Origin: Hymenobacter mellowenesis
Lineage (GTDB): Bacteria > Bacteroidota > Bacteroidia > Cytophagales > Hymenobacteraceae
Assembly: GCF_030581005.1 (NCBI RefSeq)
Contig: NZ_JAUQSX010000015.1
Span: 86,634 to 150,633 of the forward strand
Reading direction: 5' to 3'
DNA: 64,000 nt
In this document: in pieces, positions 1 to 9,100 of the stretch
Layout of the letters: every line of letters starts with the position of its first letter
How positions within the stretch are numbered: position 1 is the first letter of the stretch
Position numbers and translations under genes: made by a program
The notes under the pieces: model-generated
Seen by the model: only the letters and a program-made list of their open reading frames with translations
Database searches by the model: none
What the model was told of the DNA's origin: nothing

Positions 1-795
1 AAAGACGTGGAGGTGACCAAGTTGCTGAAAACCGCCGCCATCGTAACCGGTGCCGCCGTGGCCCAGAGCGAGGCCAACCTCTACGCCGCTCAGGTGTCGA
101 TTCCGGACCTGCAGCGCAGCATCCGCGAAACGGAAAATACCCTCAGCATCCTCGTCAACCGCGCGCCGGGGGCTATCGAGCGCAGCACGCTGGCGGCCCA
201 GGCCCAGCCCGAATTGCTGCAAACCGGCGTGCCCAGCCAGTTGCTGCGCAACCGCCCCGACGTGCAGGAGGCTGAAGCCGCCTACCGTTCTTATTTCGAG
301 CAAACCAACGCCGCGCGGGCTTATTTCTACCCCTCGTTCACCATTACCGCCAATGGCGGCCTTACTAACACTACCATCTCCGACCTGTTTTCGCCCAATG
401 CCATTTTTGGTACCTTGGTGGGCGGCGTGCTTCAGCCCATTTTCAACCAAGGTCTCAACCGGGCGCGGCTGCGCAATGCCCAGGCCCTGCAGGAAGAGTA
501 CCGCTACACTTACCAGCAAACGCTGCTCACGGCCGGACAGGAGGTTTCCAACGCACTGTTTGCCTATCAGACGGCCGGCGAAAAGGCCGCCATCCGCGTC
601 AACCAGCTGGCCTCTCTGCGCCGGGCCGTCGATTTTACACAGGAGTTATTGCGATACAGCTCGGCTAACTATACCGACGTGCTTACCTCACAGCAAAGTT
701 TACTCGCGGCCGAACTCAGCAGCATCAACGACCGCCTGCAGCAGCTGCAAGCCACCACCGACCTTTACCACGCGCTGGGCGGCGGCTGGCGCTAG
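1..795 (+). CDS. Outer membrane efflux protein (RND outer membrane factor), 3' part
   Basis: This is the C-terminal 264 residues of a TolC/OprM-type outer membrane channel; the reading frame is open from the first base, so the start lies outside the window. The two long helical repeats are visible. One runs through the Ala/Gln-rich segment with LYAAQVSIPDLQRSI, and the family hallmark VPSQLLRNRPDVQEAEAAY (the P-S-x-L-L-x-R-R-P-D-V signature of NodT/CusC-family factors) follows at about residue 78. The protein would trimerise and connect a periplasmic adaptor and an RND pump to the outside. The pump and adaptor genes are presumably upstream. The family is clear; the transported substrate cannot be told from this fragment. 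Confidence 0.9.
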   Translation, partial: KDVEVTKLLKTAAIVTGAAVAQSEANLYAAQVSIPDLQRSIRETENTLSILVNRAPGAIERSTLAAQAQPELLQTGVPSQLLRNRPDVQEAEAAYRSYFEQTNAARAYFYPSFTITANGGLTNTTISDLFSPNAIFGTLVGGVLQPIFNQGLNRARLRNAQALQEEYRYTYQQTLLTAGQEVSNALFAYQTAGEKAAIRVNQLASLRRAVDFTQELLRYSSANYTDVLTSQQSLLAAELSSINDRLQQLQATTDLYHALGGGWR

Positions 796-849
796 AGGCA
801 GCAAAAAGAACGTCATGTCTCGGCAAACCCGACATGACGGCCTGCTTTA

Positions 850-1137
850 TCAAGCCACAACGTGCGACGAAAAAGCCACCGGCGGGGCCGCAAACAGCTT
901 CTTCGTCGCCGGCCATACCTCGCCGAAGAGCGCCGATTTTCGGTAATCGTTGAGCGCATCCTCGTCGTCCCAGTGGCTGTGGGTGCAGTAGATGTGCGGG
1001 TCCTCAGCATCCTGCCAAAGCTCCAAGTGCCGGCAGCCCGGCTGCTGCCGGATGCGCTGCCTGGTGGCGTGGAAAAGCGTGAGAAACGCAGGCACCTGCT
1101 CCGGCACAAACGTCATGCGTACAATGCGAATCAGCAT
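850..1137 (-). CDS. Antibiotic biosynthesis monooxygenase (ABM) domain protein
   Basis: A 95-residue single-domain protein of the dimeric alpha/beta-barrel ABM type. The pattern is typical: an N-terminal strand (MLIRIVRMTF), a helix with F..LF...RQRI, then PGCRHLELWQD, a strand ending in YCTHSHWDDEDAL and a C-terminal F...WPATKKLFAAPP. Members include quinol monooxygenases of the YgiN type and heme-degrading enzymes, but many small ABM proteins have no known substrate. It is convergent with the outer membrane factor gene and separated from the amylase gene by a terminator, so it is probably transcribed alone. The fold call is good; the activity is unknown. Confidence 0.75.
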   Translation of the reverse strand: MLIRIVRMTFVPEQVPAFLTLFHATRQRIRQQPGCRHLELWQDAEDPHIYCTHSHWDDEDALNDYRKSALFGEVWPATKKLFAAPPVAFSSHVVA

Positions 1138-1164
1138 CTAAAATTGATTTTTGGAAGCCGCAAA

Positions 1165-1209
1165 AATAGAAATCCCCGACCTCGCCAGATGAGGCCGGGG
1201 ATTTCTATT
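1165..1209 (-). terminator. Hairpin downstream of the amylase gene
   Basis: Two 19-base arms (1165-1183 and 1191-1209) pair with a single G-T position around a 7-base loop. The hairpin lies 27 bases past the stop of the leftward amylase gene and before the ABM gene, which fits a rho-independent terminator; the arms are A/T-rich at the outer ends, giving a U-run on either strand. Confidence 0.75.
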
Positions 1210-1235
1210 CAATCCAACCAAGGTCGGTCAGGGTT

Positions 1236-4200
1236 TTAATCGCGCACCACGCGCAGGCGCTGGCTCGCGCCATCGGGCCCGGTGATGGTGAGCAGATAGA
1301 TGCCCGGCGCGGCGCTCCCGAGTGCATGGCTGAGTGACTCGGCCAGCGCAATGCGGGAAGCCGGCGCCGGCGCAAACAGCGTGCGCCCGAGTACGTTGCT
1401 GAGCGTAATACGCAATGGGGTGTCCTCGTTCGAAATCGGCCCGCCTAACAGCTGCAGCGTTTCGCCGTGGCTGGGATTGGGCACCAGCGCGTAGGGGCTG
1501 GCCGCGGCCGAAACGTAAACCACAGCGCTAAAATGCGCGCTGCCGTCGAGGTCGCGCTGGCGCAACCGGTAGAATGCGGCAGTCGTTGCGTCCGCGTCCT
1601 GGTAGCTATAAGTGGCGGGCTGGCTGCCGCCGTGGGCCGGTACAGTGCCCACGCGGCTAAATGCTTTGGCATCAATTGATTTCTCAACTTCGAAACCAGC
1701 ATTGTTTTTTTCCTGCGCCGTGGCCCAACTCACCCGCACGGCGTTCAGGCCGGTGCGTTGAGCGGCAAACTGCGTGAGCGTCACCGGCAGGGGAGCGGCG
1801 CCATTGCCAAGGGCAAACAGCGGGAAGGAATTCACGCCGCTGCGCGTAGCCACGTAAGGCCCCGCGCCACTGATGCTGACGCGGCCCAATTCTGTCCAGG
1901 TGCTGCTAGAGGTACCCGCGTTGCCGAACAGGCTGGCCTGGGCGGGCGCGAAGCTGGCGTTCTGGTCGGCGGCATCGAACTGCACGCTCACATCTATCAC
2001 CGGGCCGGTGGCCAGGGCCGGTGTGGCCTCCCAGGTGCGGTTCACAAAATCGGCCTGCCGGGCGTAGGGTGCACCGCTGCGCCCATTGGTCAGCAGCCCG
2101 CTGAAAGTGCGGACTTGGAACGTGGTGCCGGCGCCCGAATTAGCCAGCGTCATCGGCGTGTAGGAGGCCGCCGTGCCCACCGGAAATACCACGGCCGCTC
2201 CGCCCGCAGGCACGGGCCGGGCCACGTAGCCCCCGCTGGCTGCCACATCAGGCGTCACCACGTAGCGGTTGGCATCGGCGCCGCTAATGGTGGCGGTGCT
2301 GCTCAAGGTTAGGCTCTGGTTAGCAACCACTAGGTGGCCGGCCGTGAAGGTCAGCCCCTCACTCACGCTCACGGGACTGAGCAGTCGAACATCTGCGGCA
2401 TTGTTAATTTTAAGGTTGTTAATAGCCAGCGCCGCGCTGCTGCCAGTGCTAAGTGTTTGCGCCATGCTGCCGTTAAGTTCCAGCGTGCCTGCGCCGGCGA
2501 TGGCACCGGCGGCCGTCACGTTGCCGCTCACCTGCCAGGTGGTGCCGGCGGCCAGCGTGAGGCTGGCGCCACTTTCCACCGTCAAATCGTGCGCGGCGAG
2601 GGTGCCGGCGCCCAACTGCGGGGCGAAGCTGGTGCCGGCCGGAATCAGCACGTCGGTGCTGGCGGTGGGCGTCACGCCGGCTTCCCAGTTGCGGCAGTCG
2701 GCGGGGTCGGCCGAGGCGTCGTTGCTGGTCCAGATGGCCACTTGGTTGGTGGGCAGCGGAGCTGTGAGGGTATTCACAGCCAGAGGGGCGGTGTAGCTCA
2801 CTTTCACGAAGCCGCGCTGGCCGGCCGCGGTGGCGGTGGTGTTGCGCACTTTCAGGGCCAGCCAGCCGGTGGTGCCAGGGGTGTAGGTGCCAGTGGCGGC
2901 GGCCGTGCCGGTGGCGCTGCTCAGCAGTTGCCCGCGCAGGTCATACACCCCAATGGTGAGGCTGCGGGTGTTGCCGCTGGCCTCGGGAAGCAGGCTATAA
3001 TTGACCGGCTGGCCGGCCTGGACGAAGATTTTGCCCGCCAGTCGGGTGTTGGTCGAGTTGCTGGGCAGGGCGCCGCCCTGGCCCAGGCCGCCGCAGTTCA
3101 GGTCGCCGAGGTCGTCGGCCATTTCCCACTCCTGGGTGGTTTCGGCGGCGCGGGGCGGGTTGTAAGTCGAATTATCCTGGCCCACCGGCGCCCACACCGA
3201 GTAGCCTCGGCGGCCCAGCAAGGCGGTGCCGTTACAGGGCGGCGTGTTCACGTCGACGTACGCGTTGCCGTCGTTGCCCCTAAACACGGTGTGCACGGCC
3301 GTGCCATTGGCACCCGAATAGTCCTTGAGCTGCGTGCCCACCGCAAAATCGGTCCGCACCGTGTTGTTCTGCCAGGTGTTATAGTTGTCGTTTATGCCAA
3401 TCAGCGCCTTGGTGCTGCGTTCCATCACTAGATGGTCGTTGGAGGCAAAGGGCACTTTGTAGGCTCCGTTCTTGAAATTAAGGTGCTGGTGGCACCAGAG
3501 CAGATTCACCAGGTCGTCGCGCACGGGCAGGTCGGCGGCGGAGGTGGGCAGGTGGGTGTAACGCTTCCCGGTACTGCCCACGTTGAATAAGTCCTCGAAA
3601 TACAGGTGCGGGTTGCCATCCACGGCAAAGGCCACCGCGTAGGCCGCCGACAGCCGCACATCAAACGGGTCGATGTGGGCGGCCAGCTCCTGGCCGGTGT
3701 TCCAGCCCGTGTAGTTGCCGTTGGCGTCGAGCTGGGGCCGGAAGGTGTCGTGGTTGTTCACGAAGGGCGCCGTGCGGTGCACGTAGGTGTTCGAGGCCGC
3801 GTAATGGGCTACGCGCAGGCCCTGCTGCTGGCCCGGAATATCGGCCAGGTTATAGCCGCCATTGCCGCTCACCATGTTGTAGATGGCCCCGCGCAAACTA
3901 AAATCGAAGGTGCCCATCAGGAAATCCTGGCCGCCGTTCTGCCCGTTCACGTCGTTGGTGTACCGGTCCTCGTCGGCGGCGCTGCCGATGTATTCGCCCA
4001 CGTTGAACATGCTTTCGCCGCCGTTGGCCCAGCCAGCGTAGTACTTCAGGTTGAAGCTCAAATCCTGCTGCGCGTTGTAGCTGAAGTGCTTCACCGCGTC
4101 CCAGCGGAAGCCGTCGACGCCGGTCTGCTTCTTCATCCACACTATCCAGTTGCGGGCCTGGGTTTGGCTGTAGCCTTGGGTTTGGGCCGGGTTGAAAGCG

Positions 4201-4931
4201 CCAGGGTAGAGGGCCAGGTACTGGGGGCTGAGGGGGCCGTAGCCGTCGGTGCTGCCCAGGCCGTCGTTGCCGTAGCAAAAATCGGGACCGAAGTAGGGCG
4301 CCGTCATCTCGCTGCCCGTATCGTTGTGGCCCAGGTGGGGGTGGAAGTTGGCGTAGTTCTTGGGCCAGCGGCCCTGGCGGGCAGCGTAGGCGGCGCCGTT
4401 GTCGCCGGTTTCGGGCTGCGGGGTGGCAAAGGAGCTGTAGCGGAAGGTTTTGTAGCCCGAGTTGGTGGCCATCGAGTAGGTGGGCTCGGGGTCCTGGCCG
4501 CCGTCGCCGGTGGCCGTGCCAGCCCCGTCGGTGTGGTTCAGCACCACGTCCTGAATCACCTCAATGCCGTTGGCGTGCAGCACGGCCACCATGCGCAGAA
4601 ACTCGTCCTTCGAGCCGAAGCGGGTCCGCACGTCGCCCTTCTGGAACTTGTCGCCCAGGTCGTAAGGGTCGAAAGGCGAGTAGCCCACGTCGTTGGTGGC
4701 GTTCTTGTTTTTGGGCGTGGGCGGAATCCAAACGGCATCAATGCCCATGCTTTTCAGGCGCGGGGCCAGCTCGGTCAGGTAGTCGGCCCATTTAAAGCGA
4801 TAGTTGCCGTTGTAATAATCCCACCAAAAAGCTTGCAGCACCACGCGCTTCACGGTGGTTTGGGCGGCGGCGGGGAAGTGGCTCAGCGAAGCCAGCAGCC
4901 ACAATGCCAGCAGGGCGTAACGTCTTCTCAT
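1236..4931 (-). CDS. Secreted GH13 alpha-amylase with T9SS sorting domain
   Basis: A 1231-residue secreted starch-degrading enzyme. Residues 1-24 form a signal peptide ending in AAAQ. The GH13 (beta/alpha)8 barrel follows, with conserved regions DVVLNH (128-133), GFRWDAVKH holding the nucleophile Asp278, VGEY with the acid/base Glu313, and VNNHD with the transition-state stabiliser Asp395. The second half (about 730-1140) has beta-rich modules seen in other secreted Bacteroidota proteins, including the block PLPVTLTQFAAQRTG.. through YRLRQRDLDG. The last ~80 residues (VPNPSHGE... GIYLLTI...) are a type A T9SS sorting domain, so the enzyme is likely exported and anchored on or released from the outer surface. 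It is a single gene with its own terminator. The C-terminal module resembles that of the T9SS protein at 56232-57653. Confidence 0.93.
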   Translation of the reverse strand: MRRRYALLALWLLASLSHFPAAAQTTVKRVVLQAFWWDYYNGNYRFKWADYLTELAPRLKSMGIDAVWIPPTPKNKNATNDVGYSPFDPYDLGDKFQKGDVRTRFGSKDEFLRMVAVLHANGIEVIQDVVLNHTDGAGTATGDGGQDPEPTYSMATNSGYKTFRYSSFATPQPETGDNGAAYAARQGRWPKNYANFHPHLGHNDTGSEMTAPYFGPDFCYGNDGLGSTDGYGPLSPQYLALYPGAFNPAQTQGYSQTQARNWIVWMKKQTGVDGFRWDAVKHFSYNAQQDLSFNLKYYAGWANGGESMFNVGEYIGSAADEDRYTNDVNGQNGGQDFLMGTFDFSLRGAIYNMVSGNGGYNLADIPGQQQGLRVAHYAASNTYVHRTAPFVNNHDTFRPQLDANGNYTGWNTGQELAAHIDPFDVRLSAAYAVAFAVDGNPHLYFEDLFNVGSTGKRYTHLPTSAADLPVRDDLVNLLWCHQHLNFKNGAYKVPFASNDHLVMERSTKALIGINDNYNTWQNNTVRTDFAVGTQLKDYSGANGTAVHTVFRGNDGNAYVDVNTPPCNGTALLGRRGYSVWAPVGQDNSTYNPPRAAETTQEWEMADDLGDLNCGGLGQGGALPSNSTNTRLAGKIFVQAGQPVNYSLLPEASGNTRSLTIGVYDLRGQLLSSATGTAAATGTYTPGTTGWLALKVRNTTATAAGQRGFVKVSYTAPLAVNTLTAPLPTNQVAIWTSNDASADPADCRNWEAGVTPTASTDVLIPAGTSFAPQLGAGTLAAHDLTVESGASLTLAAGTTWQVSGNVTAAGAIAGAGTLELNGSMAQTLSTGSSAALAINNLKINNAADVRLLSPVSVSEGLTFTAGHLVVANQSLTLSSTATISGADANRYVVTPDVAASGGYVARPVPAGGAAVVFPVGTAASYTPMTLANSGAGTTFQVRTFSGLLTNGRSGAPYARQADFVNRTWEATPALATGPVIDVSVQFDAADQNASFAPAQASLFGNAGTSSSTWTELGRVSISGAGPYVATRSGVNSFPLFALGNGAAPLPVTLTQFAAQRTGLNAVRVSWATAQEKNNAGFEVEKSIDAKAFSRVGTVPAHGGSQPATYSYQDADATTAAFYRLRQRDLDGSAHFSAVVYVSAAASPYALVPNPSHGETLQLLGGPISNEDTPLRITLSNVLGRTLFAPAPASRIALAESLSHALGSAAPGIYLLTITGPDGASQRLRVVRD

Positions 4932-4963
4932 CTAAACTATAAAATGCAGGGTGGGATGGACCA

Positions 4964-5005
4964 CAAATTTACAAATACTTAGCCTTCGTCAGGAGTTCCC
5001 CAAAA
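4964..5005 (-). promoter_or_regulatory. Candidate Bacteroidota-type promoter for the amylase gene
   Basis: On the minus strand, TAAATTTG (complement of 4964-4971) matches the TAnnTTTG -7 consensus of Bacteroidota, with a second box TATTTG just upstream (4972-4977) and TTTTG at 5001-5005 as a possible -33 element. It lies 33 bases before the start codon. Motif match only. Confidence 0.4.
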
Positions 5006-5170
5006 GGCCGTTTACACCCCTTCACAAAGGTTTGCGGAACCTGAGATAAACGAATTTTCAACTACGACTTGACCGCTAAATCGCAGTCTTATAGCCAACT
5101 ATTGGCTCATCCAGCCGTTATGCATCCTGAAAACTGTTCTTTCAAATTCCACATTCACCGTTTACTTACC

Positions 5171-5395
5171 ATGAAATCTTCCCTCATTCGTTCCGCTGCA
5201 TCCGCCTGGTTTTTGGTTCCCGCCCTGGCCGGCGGCTTGCTGCTAAGCAGCTGCAACAGCGAGCCCAAAGCCACCGAAGCCGATAAAACCGCCACCGTGG
5301 TTTCGAGCGACACCAACGCGGCTTCCGATAGCACCGCCACCACCGCCAGCCCCGACAGCGCCGGTATGGGCACCGATACCACGATGGCCAAGTAA
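5171..5395 (+). CDS. Small Thr/Ala-rich lipoprotein
   Basis: A 74-residue lipoprotein of unknown function. The chosen ATG gives a short basic N-terminus, a hydrophobic stretch and a lipobox LLLSSC with the lipidated Cys at residue 28; the open frame extends upstream but adds no signal-like sequence. The mature part is a short disordered Thr/Ser/Ala/Asp-rich tail containing PDSAGMGTDTTMAK. Nearly the same signal peptide, lipobox and PDSAGM...MAK tail occur at the N-terminus of the esterase encoded next (5657-6820), so the two share an origin by partial duplication. No catalytic motif is present. Confidence 0.7.
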   Translation: MKSSLIRSAASAWFLVPALAGGLLLSSCNSEPKATEADKTATVVSSDTNAASDSTATTASPDSAGMGTDTTMAK

Positions 5396-5656
5396 AGCTT
5401 GTGTTGTCAGCCTCTTCTGGCTTAAATTACATATTCCTGCTGCATCCCGTCAGGCGATGTCAGCGGGAATATTTGGTTTATAACGGGTTTGATTTAAGCT
5501 CATCTGTAAAAATAATTCGATTCGCGGACAAGTCCCTCGGGCTTTGATATAGCGTAATGGGTTGAAAAAATGCAATGATTCCAACCTCCGATTAAAGGAT
5601 TCGTAAGGGTTAAACATCCATTTTTTGCTAATCACCATCACACTCTTTTTACGTTC

Positions 5657-6820
5657 ATGAAACACCCTATCCGCCGCCCGTTAGCCCTGCTGATTGCCCC
5701 GGTACTCACCGGCGGCCTGCTCCTGAGCAGCTGCAACAGCAGCACTACCTCCACCGAAACCACTACCCCAGGCGCCACGGCCGACACCACCGCCACGGCC
5801 GCCAAGCCCGACAGTGCCGGCATGGCCAGCACGCCCGGCGAGGTGAAGCCCACCATGGCCAAGCCCGCCTGGGGCCCCAACATCAAGCCCGAGATGCAGG
5901 CCGTGATTGAGCAGCTCATGAGCTTCAACAACAAGCCCTTCCCCGAGCTCACCGCCGCCCAGGCCCGCAAGCAGCCCAGCGCCGCCGACGCCGCCATGAA
6001 GCAGATGCGCGTGAGCGGCATCCCCGCGCCGCCCCTGAACTGCGACACAATGACGATGAAGCTGATGCCCGGCGTGAGCGCCCGTGTTTACACGCCCAAG
6101 GGCGGCGCCGGCCCGTTCCCGGTTATCGTGTACTACCACGGCGGCGGCTGGGTGATTGCCACGAATGATACCTACGCCGCGTCGGCCCAGGCCCTATGCG
6201 AGCAGGTGGGTGCCATCGTGGTATCGGTAGAATACCGCAAAGGCCCCGAGCACAAATTCCCGACCGCCCACGACGATTCCTTCGCCGCGTACCAGTACGT
6301 GCTGAAAAACGCCGCCAGCATGAAGGGCGACCCCAACAAAATTGCCGTGGTGGGCGAAAGCGCCGGCGGCAACCTGGCCTGCAACGTGAGCATCATGGCC
6401 CGCGACAAAAAAGTGGCCCTGCCCAAGTACCAGGTGCTGGTGTACCCCATCGCCGGCTCCGACACCAACACGCCGTCGTACCAAGCCAACACCGAAACCG
6501 CGCCGCTCAACAAGGGCGGCATGGAGTGGTTCTTCAAGAACTACCAGCGCACGGCAGCTGATTTGAAAGACCCGCGCATCAACCTCGTAGCCGCCAACCT
6601 GAAAGGCCTAGAGCCCACCACCATCATCGCCGCCGACTACGACCCGCTCACGAGCGAAGGCAAAACCCTGGCCGACAAGCTGACCGCCGCCGGCGTGAAA
6701 ACCAACTACAAGAAATACGACGGCACTACCCACGAATTCTTCGGCATGGCCGCCGTGGTTCCCGAAGCTAAAGAGGCCCAAGGCGTCGCCGTTAGCGACC
6801 TGAAAGGCGCGCTGAAATAG
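5657..6820 (+). CDS. Alpha/beta hydrolase lipoprotein (HSL-type esterase)
   Basis: A 387-residue carboxylesterase of the hormone-sensitive lipase family. The lipobox LLLSSC puts the lipidated Cys at residue 26, followed by a Thr/Ala-rich linker. The family motifs are all present: oxyanion-hole HGGG (161-164), nucleophile elbow GESAGG with Ser235, DYDPL with Asp329, and His359 in THEFFGM, forming the Ser-Asp-His triad. It should hydrolyse short-chain acyl esters at the cell envelope. The 261 bases before it are AT-rich without a gene. A perfect REP-like hairpin with a T-run follows its stop. Its N-terminus matches that of the small lipoprotein at 5171-5395. The substrate is unknown. Confidence 0.9.
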   Translation: MKHPIRRPLALLIAPVLTGGLLLSSCNSSTTSTETTTPGATADTTATAAKPDSAGMASTPGEVKPTMAKPAWGPNIKPEMQAVIEQLMSFNNKPFPELTAAQARKQPSAADAAMKQMRVSGIPAPPLNCDTMTMKLMPGVSARVYTPKGGAGPFPVIVYYHGGGWVIATNDTYAASAQALCEQVGAIVVSVEYRKGPEHKFPTAHDDSFAAYQYVLKNAASMKGDPNKIAVVGESAGGNLACNVSIMARDKKVALPKYQVLVYPIAGSDTNTPSYQANTETAPLNKGGMEWFFKNYQRTAADLKDPRINLVAANLKGLEPTTIIAADYDPLTSEGKTLADKLTAAGVKTNYKKYDGTTHEFFGMAAVVPEAKEAQGVAVSDLKGALK

Positions 6821-6850
6821 GCTTCGGCTACCTTAGCTGGCTGACATAGA

Positions 6851-6943
6851 ACGTCATGCTGAGCGGAGTCGAAGCATCTCTACCGCAATAGTAAATGAAT
6901 TACTGGCGCGGTAGAGATGCTTCGACTCCGCTCAGCATGACGT
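6851..6943. repeat. REP-like palindrome, copy 1 (36-base perfect arms)
   Basis: The arms 6851-6886 and 6908-6943 are perfectly complementary over 36 bases around a 21-base AT-rich loop, starting with ACGTCATGCTGAGCGGAG. Eight T residues follow, so it can also end transcription. Related palindromes lie at 8992, 13566, 19964 and, reduced, at 37627. It sits between two convergent genes. Confidence 0.9.
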
Positions 6944-6974
6944 TTTTTTTAATGCTTGGCTGACCACAAAAGCG

Positions 6975-7745
6975 CTACTCCACCGGAAACCGCACGTCCA
7001 CCTGCGAGTCAAAATGCAAGCCCAGCAGCTCCGCAGCGTTGCCCTGGCAGATGCCCAGGCACAGGCAGTTCTGGCTGTTGAACACGGCCACGGCCTCACC
7101 GGGAGGGGCGGCCGAGAAGTGCGGGTGTACCTCGCGCACCACGTCGCGCCCGAAATGCACGGCGAATTTGCGGCCGTGGCCCACGGCCTCTACCGCCGTG
7201 CGGGAAATGTTGGTAATCAGGTTGCCGTAGTGGTCCACGTGGGCCACGTGGCCCGTGATGCGGTGGTCCTGAATGCGCACCTGCCGGTTGTTGAGGCGGT
7301 GGAAATCCTGCACCACGGGGCCCAGTGAGGTCATTGGCTCGCCCTGGGCTAGGGCCACGGCGGCGGGCAGTAGCACGTCGCGGGTGGGGGAGGCCGTGAC
7401 GGCGGCGGGCAGGGCCACCAGCTCTTCGGGGGCGCTGTTGGTGAGCAGTGCCAGGATGCCGTTGTCGCCGGCCAGGAAATAGTGGCCCTCGAAGCGCGCC
7501 ACTTGCCAGCCCGGCTCGGGGCCCGCGCCGTGGTCATCAACGCCGATGACGTGCGCCGTGCCCTCGGGGAAATCTCGAAACACGGATTGGAGAACGTGAA
7601 CGGCGTGCGCGATGTTGAAGGGTTCGACGCCGTGGCTGATATCGACCACGGTGGTGGCCGGGGCCAATTGCAGAAGTCGCGCTTTCAGCGCCGCCACGTA
7701 ATGGTCGCGGTAGCCAAAATCGGTCAGCAATGTTATCAAGCCCAT
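6975..7745 (-). CDS. SAM hydrolase/chlorinase-fluorinase family protein (DUF62)
   Basis: A 256-residue protein of the SAM hydroxide adenosyltransferase (DUF62) family, relatives of fluorinase and chlorinase. It opens with MGLITLLTDFGYRDHYVAALK, including the conserved TDFG.D.Y.....K motif of the active site, followed by DISHGV and the L....FP.GT.H...VD block. The C-terminal barrel has HVDHYGNLITNI, the typical adenosine-binding region. Most bacterial members hydrolyse S-adenosylmethionine to adenosine and methionine rather than halogenate; that is the likely activity here. It is a lone gene reading toward the palindrome at 6851. A TACTTTTG box (minus strand, 7796-7803) about 50 bases upstream may be its promoter. 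Confidence 0.9.
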   Translation of the reverse strand: MGLITLLTDFGYRDHYVAALKARLLQLAPATTVVDISHGVEPFNIAHAVHVLQSVFRDFPEGTAHVIGVDDHGAGPEPGWQVARFEGHYFLAGDNGILALLTNSAPEELVALPAAVTASPTRDVLLPAAVALAQGEPMTSLGPVVQDFHRLNNRQVRIQDHRITGHVAHVDHYGNLITNISRTAVEAVGHGRKFAVHFGRDVVREVHPHFSAAPPGEAVAVFNSQNCLCLGICQGNAAELLGLHFDSQVDVRFPVE

Positions 7746-7795
7746 GCCTGCGTTCGGTAGTTTTTCGTAGTATTGTCGGGCCGCCCGAACCGGGG

Positions 7796-7803
7796 CAAAA
7801 GTA
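7796..7803 (-). promoter_or_regulatory. Candidate -7 box for the DUF62 gene
   Basis: The minus strand reads TACTTTTG, an exact TAnnTTTG match, 51 bases before the start codon. No convincing -33 TTTG lies at the expected distance, so this is a weak call. Confidence 0.3.
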
Positions 7804-7872
7804 GCCGGTTTATGCGGAAAGGCCCGTTTCTTTTTGCCTGCTCACTCCGTTTCTTTCCCCCTCTCCCCGTCC

Positions 7873-8973
7873 TTGGTCGAAAAAATCATCACCCTCGAAA
7901 ACATGTCCCTGGTCGACTTTCTCGGCCCCGACAATCAGAATATCCGCCAGTTAGCCGCCGCTTTCCCGGGTTCTAAAATCATCAGCCGCGGCAATGAAAT
8001 CAAGATTCAGGGCCAGCCGGCAGTCATCTCCCGTATCAACGATTTATTGTCGTCGCTCATCGAGCACTACCACCAGTACGGCCAGATTACCGACAAAACG
8101 GTGAACCAGTACCTCTCCGCCACCTCCGAGGAGGCCGAGGGCCGGGTGCTGGCCGCCTCGCCCGACGTGCTCTTGTTCGGGGCCAAGGGCGGCGTCATCA
8201 AAGCCAAAACGCCCAACCAGCAAAAGCTGATTGACACGGTGATGGCCCACGATTTGACCTTCACCCTGGGCCCCGCCGGCACCGGCAAAACCTATATTTC
8301 GGTGGCGCTGGCCGTGCGGGCGCTCAAAAACAAAGAGGTGAAGAAAATCATCATCTCGCGCCCCGTGGTGGAGGCCGGCGAAAGCCTGGGCTTCCTGCCC
8401 GGCGACATGAAGGAGAAGGTCGACCCCTACCTGCGGCCGATTTACGACGCCCTGGAGGACATGATTCCGGCTGAAAAGCTGAAGTTCTACCAGGAAAATA
8501 AAATCATCGAAATCGCCCCGCTGGCCTACATGCGCGGCCGGACGCTGAACAACGCCTTTGTGCTCCTCGACGAGGCCCAGAACACCACGCCCTCGCAGTT
8601 GAAGATGTTCCTGACCCGCATGGGCCCGACGGCCAAGGTGATGGTGAACGGCGACCGCAGCCAGATTGACCTGCCCACCCGCCAGAAATCGGGCCTGATG
8701 CAGGCGCTGGATATTCTGAAGAATGTGCAAGGCATCGGCTACGTGGAAATGACGTCCGAAGACGTGGTGCGCCACCGCCTGGTGAAGGAAATCGTGGAAG
8801 CCTACGACAAATTCGACAACGAAGAGCAGATGCGCCAGGGCCAGCAAAGCGCCGCCAACGGCCAGCGCCGCGACGAGCGCCACGAACGCCGTCTGCGCGA
8901 GCAGGGCCTGTTGACGGATGCCCCGGCGGCGGAAGAACCCGAACTGCCCGTAAACCACGAGCAGGCGATGTAA
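7873..8973 (+). CDS. PhoH family ATPase
   Basis: A cytoplasmic P-loop ATPase of the PhoH/YbeZ family, linked in other bacteria to RNA metabolism and ribosome quality control beside YbeY. It has the N-terminal KH-like segment (SKIISRGNEIKIQG), Walker A GPAGTGKTY at about residue 134 and Walker B VLLDEAQN, followed by TPSQLKMFLTRMG. The tail is charged and probably disordered. The TTG at 7873 is preferred because the next residues (VEKIITLENMSLVDF) align with the start of Bacteroidota PhoH proteins; a TTG at 7834 or the ATG at 7903 are alternatives, and there is no Shine-Dalgarno to decide. A REP-like hairpin with a T-run follows. Confidence 0.93.
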   Translation: MVEKIITLENMSLVDFLGPDNQNIRQLAAAFPGSKIISRGNEIKIQGQPAVISRINDLLSSLIEHYHQYGQITDKTVNQYLSATSEEAEGRVLAASPDVLLFGAKGGVIKAKTPNQQKLIDTVMAHDLTFTLGPAGTGKTYISVALAVRALKNKEVKKIIISRPVVEAGESLGFLPGDMKEKVDPYLRPIYDALEDMIPAEKLKFYQENKIIEIAPLAYMRGRTLNNAFVLLDEAQNTTPSQLKMFLTRMGPTAKVMVNGDRSQIDLPTRQKSGLMQALDILKNVQGIGYVEMTSEDVVRHRLVKEIVEAYDKFDNEEQMRQGQQSAANGQRRDERHERRLREQGLLTDAPAAEEPELPVNHEQAM

Positions 8974-8991
8974 TTTCTGCTTTCTTTAACC

Positions 8992-9080
8992 TGTCATCCT
9001 GAGCGTAGCGAAGGACCTTATCACGTCAGAACACATTTCGTTCATCGGTGATAAGGTCCTTCTCTGCGCTCAGGATGACA
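8992..9080. repeat. REP-like palindrome, copy 2
   Basis: The arms 8992-9024 and 9048-9080 are 33 bases with two mismatches, beginning TGTCATCCTGAGCG, followed by seven T residues. It lies between co-directional phoH and the GNAT gene. The core GTCATCCTGAGCGnAGCGAA differs from copies 1, 3 and 4 mainly in the inner half (AAGGACCTT instead of AAGCATCTT). Confidence 0.88.
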
Positions 9081-9100
9081 TTTTTTTAATTCCTCCAACC

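Noticed and set aside
6851..6943. The large hairpin as a structured ncRNA gene
   Set aside because: The same palindrome recurs at other gene ends with changed inner sequence, which fits a REP-like repeat better than a specific RNA gene.
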